DNA from: an uncultured Agathobacter sp.
Lineage (GTDB): Bacteria; Bacillota; Clostridia; Lachnospirales; Lachnospiraceae
Length of the DNA stretch: 64,000 nucleotides
NCBI GenBank assembly: GCA_934359755.1
Contig: CAKRLV010000012.1
Coordinates: forward strand, 5,924 to 69,923
Direction of reading: 5' to 3'
Part shown: positions 53,643 to 63,044 of the stretch, one piece after another
Numbering within the stretch: the stretch's first letter is position 1
How the letters are laid out: each line of letters starts with the position of its first letter
Position numbers and translations under genes: made by a program
Notes under the pieces: model-generated
The model's database searches: none
What the model was told of the DNA's origin: nothing
The model's input: the letters and a program-made list of their open reading frames with translations, nothing else

Positions 53643-54349
53643 AGGGAGGTTATTATGCAAGGAAAATATCTTAAACAGCAATGGTGGTTTTGATGCTTAC
53701 GACATGTCTTACGGCTTGCTCTGGAGAAAAACAGAAAGAAACTCTGAAAGAAACACAGGTTAGTGTTAAAAAGGAGACAGAGCATAATTCAAAATCAACA
53801 AAGGCATCATTTTCAACTGATTTGAATCACGATGGAAAACAGGAAAATTTGATGATACAAGCAAAGTCAACGAATGAAGTGGACCTTACTGTGACGGAGA
53901 ATGATGAGGTGCTATATGAGGATAAAGCATATATCAATAAGTCACTTGGTGAGCAGTATTATCTTGTTTCGCAGGATGGAAATGATTATATAATGAAGTA
54001 TGGACCATTGGTCGATCATGACGCAGCAACTATTTGATATGAAGTATTTAGCTTAGATGAGAATGGAAATAAGCAGACATTGGATTCGGACGAGATAGAG
54101 GTGTCATTGTTTGAGGTTTCACAGATGGATAAGGAACGCTGGAAAGTTTTTGCAGAGAAGGAAAATGTATATTTTTCAAATGCTATACTCCTATTCAGTG
54201 GAACTGACGGAAAATTGGTCATGGGGAATGAAGAGGAAACTATCCAATATAATGAGAATTTTGCATGGATGGTATCGTCATCTGAGAAAGGAGATTCGGC
54301 AGACGAAAATTTGGATTTGTTTATTCAGGAGTCGAAAAGAGATTATTAG
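53643..54349 (+). pseudogene. Broken lipoprotein gene (frameshift plus in-frame stop)
   Basis: AGGGAGG and ATG at 53655 start MQGKYLKQQWWF and stop at once; one frame over, the sequence continues as VVLMLTTCLTACSGEKQKE, a lipobox (LTAC) lipoprotein signal. That frame runs to a TGA at 54035-54037 and then goes on in the same frame (YEVFSLDENGNKQTLD... to KRDY at 54349). So two lesions: a one-base shift near 53676 and a nonsense codon. The restored protein (~230 residues) has a DLNHDGKQEN motif typical of secreted calcium-binding lipoproteins. Function unknown. Confidence 0.8.
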
Positions 54350-54430
54350 AACTGATAATGAGAATGTAGATTAGTTGACAAATATAATGTTAGTTACTAT
54401 AATGTGACCTATCAAAATGGTAGGAATTGT

Positions 54431-54466
54431 GGCGGATACCAACAGGTGTCCGCCTTGATTGTGTTA
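54431..54466 (+). terminator. Terminator before the rhodanese-TtcA gene
   Basis: ggcggatac (54431-54439) pairs with gtgtccgcc (54446-54454) with one G-U, 6-base loop, then ttgattgtgtt. It closes the broken lipoprotein region. Confidence 0.7.
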
Positions 54467-54486
54467 ATTGTGATTAGGAGTAGCAA

Positions 54487-55677
54487 ATGAGTGAAATTAC
54501 GATATCTGAGTTGAATAAAATACCGCAGGAGTCATATGTACTTGTTGATATAAGAGATGAGGGCAGCATACTTTATGGAATTATCCCAGGAGCTGTGAAT
54601 ATCCCCGTAGAACAATTTGAAAATAACGTGGAAGATTGCCTGAGGCAGATTGACAATGCTGGAAAATCATATGAGGCGGAAAATGCTGTAGCAGATTGCG
54701 GTAATAAGAAAATAATTATATATTGCCAGCGAGGTCAGAAATCAGTCGAGATAGCGGAAATGCTTGAATCATATGGCCGCGAGTGTTATAGCCTTACAGG
54801 TGGATATAATGCATACCTTCTAGCTATGATGAATCAGGAAAAAGAAGATGATGACCTACAGGAGAGGGCTGAACTTAGTATCAGAAAGAAATTTCATAAG
54901 CAGATTTTTTCACCTTTTGCAAAAGCCTGTAAGACATATGAGCTGATAAAAGAGGGTGATCACATAGCTGTGTGTATTTCTGGTGGTAAGGATTCAATGC
55001 TCATGGCAAAGCTTTTTCAGGAGATACAGAAGCACCGTCAGGTGAAATTTGTTCTCACATTTTTGGTGATGGACCCAGGTTACAATAAGGAAAATCGTGC
55101 ATTGATAGAGAGTAATGCCAGAAGACTTGGAATTCCAATTCATATATTTGAAAGTGATATATTTGACGCAGTTGATACTGTCGAGAAAAATCCATGTTAT
55201 TTGTGCGCTAGAATGAGAAGAGGATATCTGTACAGCAAGGCAAAAGAACTTGGCTGTAATAAGATTGCACTCGGTCATCATTTCGATGATGTAATTGAGA
55301 CAATACTCATGGCGATGCTGCACGGTGGACAGATTCAGACCATGATGCCAAAGCTTCATAGCACGAACTTTGAAGGGATGGAGTTAATAAGACCATTGTA
55401 TTTAGTCAGAGAAGAGGATATCTGTAAGTGGAGAGATTACAATGGATTGCACTTTCTCCAGTGTGCATGCCATTTTACGGAGACTTGCAGTACATGCCAT
55501 GAAGATGGAACCACTTCGTCAAAGAGACTGGAGACTAAAAAGCTGATTGCGCAGCTTAGGGAGACTAATCCATATATTGAGAAGAATATATTTAAGAGCG
55601 TGGAGAATGTGAATCTTAAGACTATAATTGCTTACAAGAAGGATGGGCAGAAGCATTACTTCCTTGATGACTATTAA
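54487..55677 (+). CDS. Rhodanese domain fused to TtcA-like PP-loop tRNA thiolase
   Basis: 396 residues. Residues 1-~115 form a rhodanese domain (VLVDIRDEG, GAVNIPVEQF, active Cys in IIYCQRGQKSVEIA, LTGGYNAY). Residues ~130-396 are TtcA/TtuA-like: PP-loop CISGGKDSMLMAKLF (~163), CYLCARMRRGYL (C-x2-C for an iron-sulfur cluster), ALGHHFDDVIETILMAMLHGG and later CACHFTETCSTC. It should thiolate a tRNA base, with the rhodanese part supplying the sulfur as persulfide (known chemistry of such domains; coupling here is inferred). GGAGTAG ribosome site. Confidence 0.9.
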   Translation: MSEITISELNKIPQESYVLVDIRDEGSILYGIIPGAVNIPVEQFENNVEDCLRQIDNAGKSYEAENAVADCGNKKIIIYCQRGQKSVEIAEMLESYGRECYSLTGGYNAYLLAMMNQEKEDDDLQERAELSIRKKFHKQIFSPFAKACKTYELIKEGDHIAVCISGGKDSMLMAKLFQEIQKHRQVKFVLTFLVMDPGYNKENRALIESNARRLGIPIHIFESDIFDAVDTVEKNPCYLCARMRRGYLYSKAKELGCNKIALGHHFDDVIETILMAMLHGGQIQTMMPKLHSTNFEGMELIRPLYLVREEDICKWRDYNGLHFLQCACHFTETCSTCHEDGTTSSKRLETKKLIAQLRETNPYIEKNIFKSVENVNLKTIIAYKKDGQKHYFLDDY

Positions 55678-55692
55678 ATTCCTGCTTGAGTT

Positions 55693-55972
55693 GTGGCTCG
55701 GAATGAGGTGGTTATTATTTATTTAAGAGGGATGGATTTTAATTTGCCGATATAATCAAAGATGTGGACTGCAGTATATTTTGTGCGCTCCCAGTCCTCG
55801 CGTTAAGATTCTGCCTCATTCCTACCGATAGCTAAAGAAGTTATTACGATATAACATGAAATTGCTTTGCACCACACAGCATAAATATCGTACATGCTAT
55901 GCCGACATCCAACACCCTTGAAGTGCAAAGCCTCATACACTCAAAGTGCAAATCATGTAAATCATGTAAACA
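55693..55972. repeat. Dispersed non-coding repeat element, copy B
   Basis: Second copy of the element at 41512-41827; same end blocks and the perfect 25-bp block at 55885-55909, but different middle. It fills the 327-bp gap between the TtcA-like and DUF3877 genes. In this copy aaatcatgta is itself repeated at the right end. Confidence 0.8.
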
Positions 55973-56004
55973 AAAGTTGAGCAAATAATAGGGAGAATGC
56001 TATT

Positions 56005-56580
56005 ATGAACAAATCTAATTTACGAAGAAATATAGTAGAGCAAATCAAAGAAGCACAAATAAAACTTGGATTCGCAAAGGAAATCATCAGATTGTATTAT
56101 CCAGTTGCGTCATTATGTGCATTGCTTGAAATAGAGGAAATGCATGGAACAGAATTAGTGCATCAATTAGAAGCGGATGATGAGTTGAAGAATACAATGC
56201 TTGGACATATAAAGTTTGCACTGTGCAAGGGTGAGAGAATAGAGGTTCAGATTCCTGTCGAAGGCGCAGTTTATGTCCATGAACATATAGAGAATCCTCC
56301 ATTTTTGATAGAGATAATCAATTTGTTTTCTCATGGACATACTCATGAGGAAGAAAATGAGGGTGAACATCATGGAATTACTATTGATGATATATGTGCA
56401 TGTTTTGCAAAGTATAATAGTAGCTATATCTGTGAGAAGATGTCTCCAGATACGGATTTCGATTATGTATTATATTTTCCGAATAAAGAACCAGATGAAT
56501 GGTATTATTGCGTGAAATTCGAGATGAATCATGCGATATATCATAGATTCACCTATACCGATTACAAAAATTTATTATAG
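56005..56580 (+). CDS. DUF3877-family protein
   Basis: 191 residues, cytoplasmic, no TM. Seen: NIVEQIKEAQIKLGFAKEIIRLYYPVASLC, the family opening (I-K-E-x-Q-I-K-L-G-Y-x-K-E-x-I-R-L-Y-Y-P), then a His/Glu-rich loop (HGHTHEEENEGEHHG) and IDDICACFAKYN...YICEKM. DUF3877 proteins are specific to Clostridia and have no known function. Start at 56005 with GGGAGA upstream. Confidence 0.8.
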   Translation: MNKSNLRRNIVEQIKEAQIKLGFAKEIIRLYYPVASLCALLEIEEMHGTELVHQLEADDELKNTMLGHIKFALCKGERIEVQIPVEGAVYVHEHIENPPFLIEIINLFSHGHTHEEENEGEHHGITIDDICACFAKYNSSYICEKMSPDTDFDYVLYFPNKEPDEWYYCVKFEMNHAIYHRFTYTDYKNLL

Positions 56581-56768
56581 AAGAAATATGATAATGAATC
56601 ATATTTTATGTTGGAATTTCTCAAAACGAATACCTTTTAGATTGAAATAATGTTTTTTGGCTGAAAGGCTGTTTTTTAGGCTGAATGATAGTTTTATTGC
56701 GGATATATATGTGTTAATATAATTGTGGAGAATGGATTTGAAAATAAGTATAAATATAAGGGGGATAT

Positions 56769-57716
56769 GTGAACACAAATATAGCAAGTACTATAGAAAT
56801 CAATCATCTTACTGCTAAATATGATAATAGTGTAAAGGAGATGTTGGCTGATAAGCAGATATTGGCACGAATATTGAAGTATTCATTAGAAGAGTTTTCA
56901 GAAGTTGATTTGGCAGATATTATTAAATCGATGGATGAACCTGTTATATCAAAGATGAGAATGGAGCCTGGTTTTACAAATACAGATAAGATAAACAAAG
57001 ATTCGGAAGAAGATAGTGTAATAGGTGAAGGTAAGATTTACTTTGACATAAGATGTTCAGTTTATCTTGGAAATGAGCCGATAAAAATATTAATCAATAT
57101 CGAAGCACAAAATAGTACAAATCCATCAAAATTAGGATACCATATTGATAATAGAATAATATTTTATCTGGGAAGAATGCTATCAGCACAGAAAGAGGTA
57201 GAGTTTACACATTCTGAATATGACAATCTTAAGGCTGTCCGCAGTATATGGATATGTATGGATTCTGCTGATGATGAGGATTCAATTAACAGAATTGTAT
57301 TGACCGAGGAAAACGTATATGGAAAGCAAATGCATCTTGAGAATATACATAAAGTTCAGGGTGTAATAATAAGGCTTAGAGAAAATGAAGATGCCGAGGC
57401 GTCAAAAAATGTACTCATAGCAATGCTTGAAGAATTACTAAAGAAAGACGATGCTGAGAATAAAAAGCACAAGTTACAAAGTGAGTTCGGAATTGAGATG
57501 AGTGTTGAGACGACAAGGAGGGTGAATGTTATGTGTAATTTAAGTGAAGTGATGCTTGAATATGGAGAGGAACGTGGAATAGCAATTGGAGAAAAGCGTG
57601 GAATAGAACAGGTTGCGGAAAACATGATACGCGCTAAGAAGTCGGATGAGGAAATTCAACTGCTGACAGGGCTGGACTTGTCCCGTATAAACGAGCTTAA
57701 GAAAAATTTGAAATAA
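56769..57716 (+). CDS. Rpn/PDDEXK-family putative nuclease (transposase-like)
   Basis: 315 residues; GTG start with AAGGGGG upstream. Seen: NSVKEMLADKQILARILKYSLEEF at the front; KIYFDIRCSVYL and IKILINIEAQNSTNP, which give the D...E-x-Q core of the PDDEXK_2/Rpn family; YHIDNRIIFYLGRMLSAQK; VRSIWICMD; and a C-terminal Gly-Glu-Arg repeat-like helix (EERGIAIGEKRGIEQVAENMI) and IQLLTGLDLSRINELKK. Usually annotated as recombination-promoting nuclease/putative transposase. No terminal inverted repeats beside it. Confidence 0.88.
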   Translation: MNTNIASTIEINHLTAKYDNSVKEMLADKQILARILKYSLEEFSEVDLADIIKSMDEPVISKMRMEPGFTNTDKINKDSEEDSVIGEGKIYFDIRCSVYLGNEPIKILINIEAQNSTNPSKLGYHIDNRIIFYLGRMLSAQKEVEFTHSEYDNLKAVRSIWICMDSADDEDSINRIVLTEENVYGKQMHLENIHKVQGVIIRLRENEDAEASKNVLIAMLEELLKKDDAENKKHKLQSEFGIEMSVETTRRVNVMCNLSEVMLEYGEERGIAIGEKRGIEQVAENMIRAKKSDEEIQLLTGLDLSRINELKKNLK

Positions 57717-57730
57717 TAGATTAAATTAAG

Positions 57731-57796
57731 TACAGCACACAACTATACCAGATAATGCAGATATTTTGTCTGGTTAAATTGTGTGCTGTATTTTTT
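57731..57796. terminator. Strong terminator between the Rpn-like and YoaK-like genes
   Basis: Outer stem tacagcacacaa (57731-57742) with ttgtgtgctgta (57779-57790), inner stem accaga/tctggt, followed by TTTTTT. It lies between converging genes and may serve both. Confidence 0.88.
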
Positions 57797-57843
57797 ATAT
57801 TAAAATCTCTAGAGAAATGTCATTCATTACTTTTAATATCAAG

Positions 57844-58530
57844 CTAAGCTGGTGAGTGTTCATCAATTTCTTCTTTGATGAACATGAACATAAAGCTTAT
57901 GAACAAAAAGGCGCATGAAAGCCATATAGTGTGTGCTCCCATGAATTGTATAAAATATTCACCGATTCCTGCACCGCATGCAAAAAGGAAAATGATTCCG
58001 AAATAACACATTGTTTTCTGAAGAATATTTTTGTCACGGGTGCGCATATATGCGTACAGTGAATCCATACCACTTCTGATATTACCGATACACATGGTAC
58101 TTGCAAATGGGTAGCCGTTCACTTTTCTAAATGTCTGTACCTGCATTGCGCAGGAGAAAGAGACAATTGCATTTGCAATAATGTTAAACTGTGATGGTAG
58201 AAAGGCAACAGCAAAAAGCAATAGTATTTCAAGGATGAGCACAAGCTGTCTCCAGTGGATTTTTCTGCTTTGTTTAAATCTGGCACGAACCATTTCCGCG
58301 GCAATTATTCCAATTGCAAATGAAATCAAAGGAATGAGATAGTGAATTGCACCGCCCCATTTTCTGGAGATAATATTTTGCGACAAAAGCACGATGTTAC
58401 CAGTCTGGGCGTTGGCGAATACGTTTCCTCTGAATACATATGTGTAGGCATCCTGAAGACCACCAGATAATGACAGGAAGGCAACCATCAGGAATGATTC
58501 TGACATTTGTTTTCGTTTATTAGCTTTCAT
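57844..58530 (-). CDS. YoaK/DUF1275-family membrane protein
   Basis: 228 residues from ATG 58530, chosen because GGAGG lies 8 bases before it (a further ATG at 58545 overlaps that site). Six TM segments with the family phrases FLSLSGGLQDAYTYVFRGNVFANAQTGNIVLL near the N-terminus (seen as GGLQDAYTY and ANAQTGNIVLL) and YPFASTMCIGNIRSGMDSLY in the middle. Function unknown. Divergent from the MATE transporter gene. Confidence 0.9.
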   Translation of the reverse strand: MKANKRKQMSESFLMVAFLSLSGGLQDAYTYVFRGNVFANAQTGNIVLLSQNIISRKWGGAIHYLIPLISFAIGIIAAEMVRARFKQSRKIHWRQLVLILEILLLFAVAFLPSQFNIIANAIVSFSCAMQVQTFRKVNGYPFASTMCIGNIRSGMDSLYAYMRTRDKNILQKTMCYFGIIFLFACGAGIGEYFIQFMGAHTIWLSCAFLFISFMFMFIKEEIDEHSPA

Positions 58531-58732
58531 ATAGAATACCTCCACGCTTATAAATCTATAACCTTAAGTATTTTATCATATATGTCAAATATTTAAAAAA
58601 ATACAAAATTAGTACTTGAATACCAAAAAGTATGCGTATATAATGTGTGAACAATATTAATTCGCAGTGAAATTTTGATTCGCTAGAGAGGGTTGTATAC
58701 TTTGATTTAAGAGTAAGATGGAGGGCTATTTA

Positions 58733-60082
58733 ATGAAAACTGATATGACAAGTGGAAATCCTATGAGGATCATTCTGTTGTTTTCAATTCCCGTTTTGAT
58801 GGGGAATCTTTTTCAGCAATTTTATAATATGGTTGACACTATAATTGTGGGACAGTATCTGGGTTCTGATGCGCTTGCAGCAGTTGGTTCAACAGGCTGT
58901 CTTATGTTTCTGGTGCTTGGATTTGCTAATGGAATAGCGCAGGGGTTTGGTGTTATGATTAGTCATGCTTTCGGTGCACGGAATGAGAAGCTGCTTAAGC
59001 ACTATGTGGCTCTTGCCCTGATGCTTACTGTAATTGTATCAGCAGTGCTTACTATACCTACGGTCTTGGCTTCGAAGCAGTTCCTTTTATGGCTGAATAC
59101 GCCAGAGAACATAATTGATATGGCTGATGCATACATAAAGGTTATATTTGCGGGGATATTTTTTACTATGTCATATAATGTTGCGTCAGGTCTTCTAAGA
59201 AGTATTGGTGACAGCAAGACACCATTGTATTTTCTTATACTGTCATCTATACTGAATATTTTTCTGGACTTTTTCCTGATAGTATTTGTTAAGCTGGGAA
59301 CTGCCGGGGCAGCTTATGCGACTATTATATCCCAGGGAGTGTCAGCAGTATTGTGCTTCATAGTGATGTTTAAAAAGTACGAAATATTGAGGACAAAAAG
59401 GTCAGATTACTATATGGATTTTGATGGAGTGTATCATATGCTTTGTATTGGAATCCAGATGGCACTTAACTATTCGATAACTGCAATTGGAACCATGATT
59501 TTCCAGGCGGCAGTAAATGTATTTGGCTCGAATGTAGTTGCGGCTTTTACAGCGGCATCAAAGGTGCATAACATTGCGACACAGACGATGCCGACTCTTG
59601 GTACTGCGGCAGCTACATACTGTGGACAGAATCTTGGAGCGGGCAGATATGACAGAATATTCAAGGGAATGAAGGCGTGTTTCTGGCTATGCATAGGGTG
59701 CACTATTGTGGGAGCAGTGATTAACTGTCTCGCAGGACCATATATGATAGGGTGGTTCATAAGCAATCCTACTGCCGAAGAGATGAAATATGCTATGCAG
59801 TATCTATATCTGGCGAGTGCATTTTTACTTCCTCTTGCATGGATATTCGCCTACAGGAATGGACTTCAGGGATTGAACAGGGGATTTATACCAATGCTCA
59901 GTGGAGTGATGGAACTTGGTGCGAGAGGCCTTGCGATATTGATTCTTGCAAAGCCACTTGGATACATCGGTGTTTGTTTTGCGGATCCAGCTGCATGGAT
60001 TTCGACAGGAATTCTGCTTATAATTACGTATTTTGTATGGAAAAAGCAGATGAAAAAGGTAATGAATGAGAGACGCAGATAA
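58733..60082 (+). CDS. MATE-family efflux transporter
   Basis: 449 residues, twelve TM segments. Start ATG 58733 with GGAGG 9 bases upstream; ATG 58718 overlaps it. Seen: MTSGNPMRIILLFSIPVLMG and NLFQQFYNMVDTIIVGQYLG (typical MATE opening), GFANGIAQGFGVMISHAFGA, a repeat half with AATYCGQNLGAGRYDRI and GLQGLNRGFIPMLSGVMEL. Exports drugs or metabolites using Na+ or H+. Confidence 0.93.
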   Translation: MKTDMTSGNPMRIILLFSIPVLMGNLFQQFYNMVDTIIVGQYLGSDALAAVGSTGCLMFLVLGFANGIAQGFGVMISHAFGARNEKLLKHYVALALMLTVIVSAVLTIPTVLASKQFLLWLNTPENIIDMADAYIKVIFAGIFFTMSYNVASGLLRSIGDSKTPLYFLILSSILNIFLDFFLIVFVKLGTAGAAYATIISQGVSAVLCFIVMFKKYEILRTKRSDYYMDFDGVYHMLCIGIQMALNYSITAIGTMIFQAAVNVFGSNVVAAFTAASKVHNIATQTMPTLGTAAATYCGQNLGAGRYDRIFKGMKACFWLCIGCTIVGAVINCLAGPYMIGWFISNPTAEEMKYAMQYLYLASAFLLPLAWIFAYRNGLQGLNRGFIPMLSGVMELGARGLAILILAKPLGYIGVCFADPAAWISTGILLIITYFVWKKQMKKVMNERRR

Positions 60083-60147
60083 TGCCTGACAATACATGAC
60101 ACGCGCAATATGGCAGGGCAATTACAGGCTGAGTAAGAAGGTTGATT

Positions 60148-62256
60148 ATGAAGATTAAGTTTGCACAGACAATAAGAAATTACGACAGAAAGAATTTGAT
60201 TAAGGATTTAGTAGCTGGAATTATCATTATGGCAGTTTCGATTCCGATATCAATGGGATATGCGCAGATAGCGGGACTTCCAGTAGTGTATGGGCTTTAT
60301 GGTTCTGTTTTTCCTATTATACTGTTTGCTTTGTTTTCGACATCGCCACAGTTTGTATTTGGTGTGGACGCGGCACCAGCGGCATTAATTGGTGCGGCAC
60401 TTCTTAGTATGGGTGTTGAAAGCAGCTCAAAAGAAGCGATGGCGGTTGTGCCGGTTTTTACTTTTTTCGTGGCATTATGGTTGTTAGCTTTTTACTTTAT
60501 GAAAGCTGGTAAGCTGGTTAATTATATATCTGCACCTGTTATGGGTGGATTTATTACTGGAATTTGTTCGACAATTATTCTGATGCAGGTGCCAAAGCTT
60601 ATGGGGGCATCGGCAGGGACAGGCGAATTGTTTGAACTTGCCAGACATATATGGGAGGCATCACACAATATAAATATTTATGCACTTGTAATGGGAATAA
60701 TAGCATTGGCGATTCTTCTCATTGCAAAGAGGATAGTTCCGAAATTTCCTATGGCGGTTGTACTTATGGCAGCAGGTGCACTTATGACATATTTTGGACC
60801 TGTGAAAAAGTGGAATGTGCCAACACTTTCTGCGGTAGAACCTGGAATGCCAGCGTTTAGTGTTCCGGATTTTTCGGCTGTACATATTAATGAAGTTATT
60901 ATGATAAGTCTGTCTGTTGCAGTGGTCATAATGGCAGAAACACTTCTCGCAGAGAATAATTTTGCACAGAAAAATGGATATAGAATAGATGATAATCAGG
61001 AAATTTTTGCTTTTTCACTTGGCAATTTCGTGGCGGCATTTACAGGTTGCTGTCCTATAAATGGGTCGGTGTCGAGAACTGCAATGAGTGAGCAGTACGA
61101 GGGCAGGACACAGCTTACTGGAATAGTTGCAGGACTGTCTATGATAGCGGTGCTTCTTTTTGGAACTGGATTTATAGGCTATCTGCCAATTCCGATACTT
61201 ACGGCTATTGTGATATCAGCGCTTATGGGAGCTACAGAATTTCATCTTGCAAAGAGATTGTGGAAAGTAAGCAGAACAGAATTTTTTATATTTGTAGGTG
61301 CTTTTTTTGGAGTATTAATACTTGGAACGATAAATGGCGTTTTGATAGGAATAATTTTGTCATTTGCAGAGATGATAATACGTACATCTAAGCCAGCCAG
61401 ATGCTTTCTGGGTGTGCAGCCGGGGCACAGCCATTTCCGCGACATGAAAGAGAGTGTGAACATACATGCCATAGAGGGCGTGATAATATACCGGTTCAAC
61501 AGTAGTCTGTTTTTTGCAAATGCACAGGTGCTTATCCGCGATATCGAAGACAATTTAAAACCAGATACAAAAGCTGTGATAATTGACGCGGGTGCGATAG
61601 GAAGTATTGATATTACAGCGGCTGACGGTATAGCAATTCTTTATCGTTCATTAAAAGAAAAAGGGATAAAGTTCTATATGACAGAGCATATTGCAGATTT
61701 GAATGAGCAGCTTAGAAGACTTGGGCTTGGATATCTCATAGAAAAAGGCTGCGTCAGAAGAACTATTCACATTGCACTGAAGGATATGGGAATAAATAAG
61801 CCGTATCCGCTTGAAGGTGGCGTTGATAATGAAGAAAGAAGTGCATCAAGAAAGCGAGCTGACAACAGAGTGCAGGAATTTGTCTGGGCTTTCGGGCAGG
61901 AGAGCGAGGATCAGATAGAGAAACAGATACGTCTTCAGATAGAACAATTGAAGAAGACAAAAGATGTCGAAGAGCTCATGCATGGACGTTGGGCACACAT
62001 GGATGAATTTGATGAAGATGAGTGGCTTGAACATCTCGAGGAACATTTGAAAGAAATCGTCAATATTTCAGGTAAGGATGAACATACACTTGCAGCCAAT
62101 ATCGAAGCCCACAGAAAAGAGGTTCATGAGAGAATTGCACATGAGCATCCAGAACTGGCAGAGAGATTCGCAGAGCGCAGGCATCTTCTTGATAAGCATT
62201 TAAGGGAGCGCAGGCCAGACGTATATAAGGTTATTGAAAAATTGCGGCAGGAATAA
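60148..62256 (+). CDS. SulP-family anion permease with STAS domain and long charged tail
   Basis: 702 residues from ATG 60148 (AAGG upstream). Membrane domain residues ~15-430: DLVAGIIIMAVSIPISMGYA, the SulP opening, GAALLSMGV, AENNFAQKNGYRIDDNQE, GCCPINGSVSRTAMSEQYEG. A STAS domain spans ~436-548 (VIIYRFNSSLFFANAQVL, IIDAGAIGSIDITAADG). Unusual: a further ~150 residues, rich in Glu, His, Arg and Lys and predicted helical (EDEWLEHLEEHLKEI, EHPELAERFAERRHLL). Transports sulfate or another anion; the tail might sense metal or pH (inference). Confidence 0.9.
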   Translation: MKIKFAQTIRNYDRKNLIKDLVAGIIIMAVSIPISMGYAQIAGLPVVYGLYGSVFPIILFALFSTSPQFVFGVDAAPAALIGAALLSMGVESSSKEAMAVVPVFTFFVALWLLAFYFMKAGKLVNYISAPVMGGFITGICSTIILMQVPKLMGASAGTGELFELARHIWEASHNINIYALVMGIIALAILLIAKRIVPKFPMAVVLMAAGALMTYFGPVKKWNVPTLSAVEPGMPAFSVPDFSAVHINEVIMISLSVAVVIMAETLLAENNFAQKNGYRIDDNQEIFAFSLGNFVAAFTGCCPINGSVSRTAMSEQYEGRTQLTGIVAGLSMIAVLLFGTGFIGYLPIPILTAIVISALMGATEFHLAKRLWKVSRTEFFIFVGAFFGVLILGTINGVLIGIILSFAEMIIRTSKPARCFLGVQPGHSHFRDMKESVNIHAIEGVIIYRFNSSLFFANAQVLIRDIEDNLKPDTKAVIIDAGAIGSIDITAADGIAILYRSLKEKGIKFYMTEHIADLNEQLRRLGLGYLIEKGCVRRTIHIALKDMGINKPYPLEGGVDNEERSASRKRADNRVQEFVWAFGQESEDQIEKQIRLQIEQLKKTKDVEELMHGRWAHMDEFDEDEWLEHLEEHLKEIVNISGKDEHTLAANIEAHRKEVHERIAHEHPELAERFAERRHLLDKHLRERRPDVYKVIEKLRQE

Positions 62257-62371
62257 TAAGCGATAAGAATATTTATCTTTGTTTTCCACATACTAACTCC
62301 AAAACTAATATATAGCAAAGAGTGGGGAATCGCTCTGATTAAAATATGAAGTTGGAGGAAAATATCGGAAA

Positions 62372-62917
62372 ATGAAGGCAACAGGCATTGTTCGTAGAAT
62401 AGATGATTTAGGAAGAATCGTAATCCCAAAGGAAATCCGAAGAACACAGCGGATTCATGAGGGTGATCCTATTGAAATATATACAAGCAGAGATGGGGAG
62501 ATAATGTTAAAGAAGTATTCCCCAATACTTGAAATGGGGGATTTTGCAAATGATTACGCAGAGAGCATAGCTGCGGTAACACGCGGCCTGGCATGTGTCA
62601 CAGACAGGGAATGTGTGATTGCGGCAGCAGGACCCAAAAAGAAGGATTATGCTGGAAAAGCGCTTTCTGAGGAATTAGAAAATATAATGAAAATGAGGAC
62701 AGGCATTAAGCGTGTAGAAAAGGGGGAAGAACAGATAAAACTTGTTCCTGATGACATGGAAAATCACAAGAGTCAAGTAATCGCCACTATTATGTCAAAT
62801 GGTGACTGCATGGGAGCTGTGATTTTATGTGCTGATGCAGAAGAAAATACTGATATGGAAACGGCTGTGAAAATAGTGCAGACAGCTGCAACCTTCCTTG
62901 GAAAACAATTACTTTAA
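62372..62917 (+). CDS. spoVT: SpoVT-like AbrB-type regulator with GAF-like domain
   Basis: 181 residues. Residues 1-50 form a SpoVT/AbrB swapped-hairpin DNA-binding domain (KATGIVRRIDDLGRIVIPKE, IRRTQRIHEGDPIEIYT). The rest is the GAF-like sensor of SpoVT (ESIAAVTRGLACVTDRECVI, GDCMGAVILCADA, QTAATFLGKQLL). SpoVT controls late forespore genes in spore formers. Length equals the family. ATG 62372 follows GGAGG at a rather long spacing of ~14 bases, so initiation may be weak. Confidence 0.92.
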   Translation: MKATGIVRRIDDLGRIVIPKEIRRTQRIHEGDPIEIYTSRDGEIMLKKYSPILEMGDFANDYAESIAAVTRGLACVTDRECVIAAAGPKKKDYAGKALSEELENIMKMRTGIKRVEKGEEQIKLVPDDMENHKSQVIATIMSNGDCMGAVILCADAEENTDMETAVKIVQTAATFLGKQLL

Positions 62918-62921
62918 TCAT

Positions 62922-62978
62922 AAAACGGTCACATGAATATTAAAAAAATAGAAAACTTTAATTCGTGTGACTGTTTGT
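62922..62978 (+). terminator. Terminator after spoVT
   Basis: aaacggtcacatgaat (about 62923-62938) pairs with attcgtgtgactgttt (62961-62976), with G-U pairs and an A-rich loop. Confidence 0.75.
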
Positions 62979-63044
62979 GTGACCAACAGAGTGTATAGTA
63001 TAAGGTGTAAAGGTTAGATGTAATTGATTTTAGGAGGAATATCC

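Noticed and set aside
56769..57716. Insertion sequence based on the putative-transposase label of the Rpn family
   Set aside because: No inverted repeats at the ends; the gene stands alone with its own terminator.
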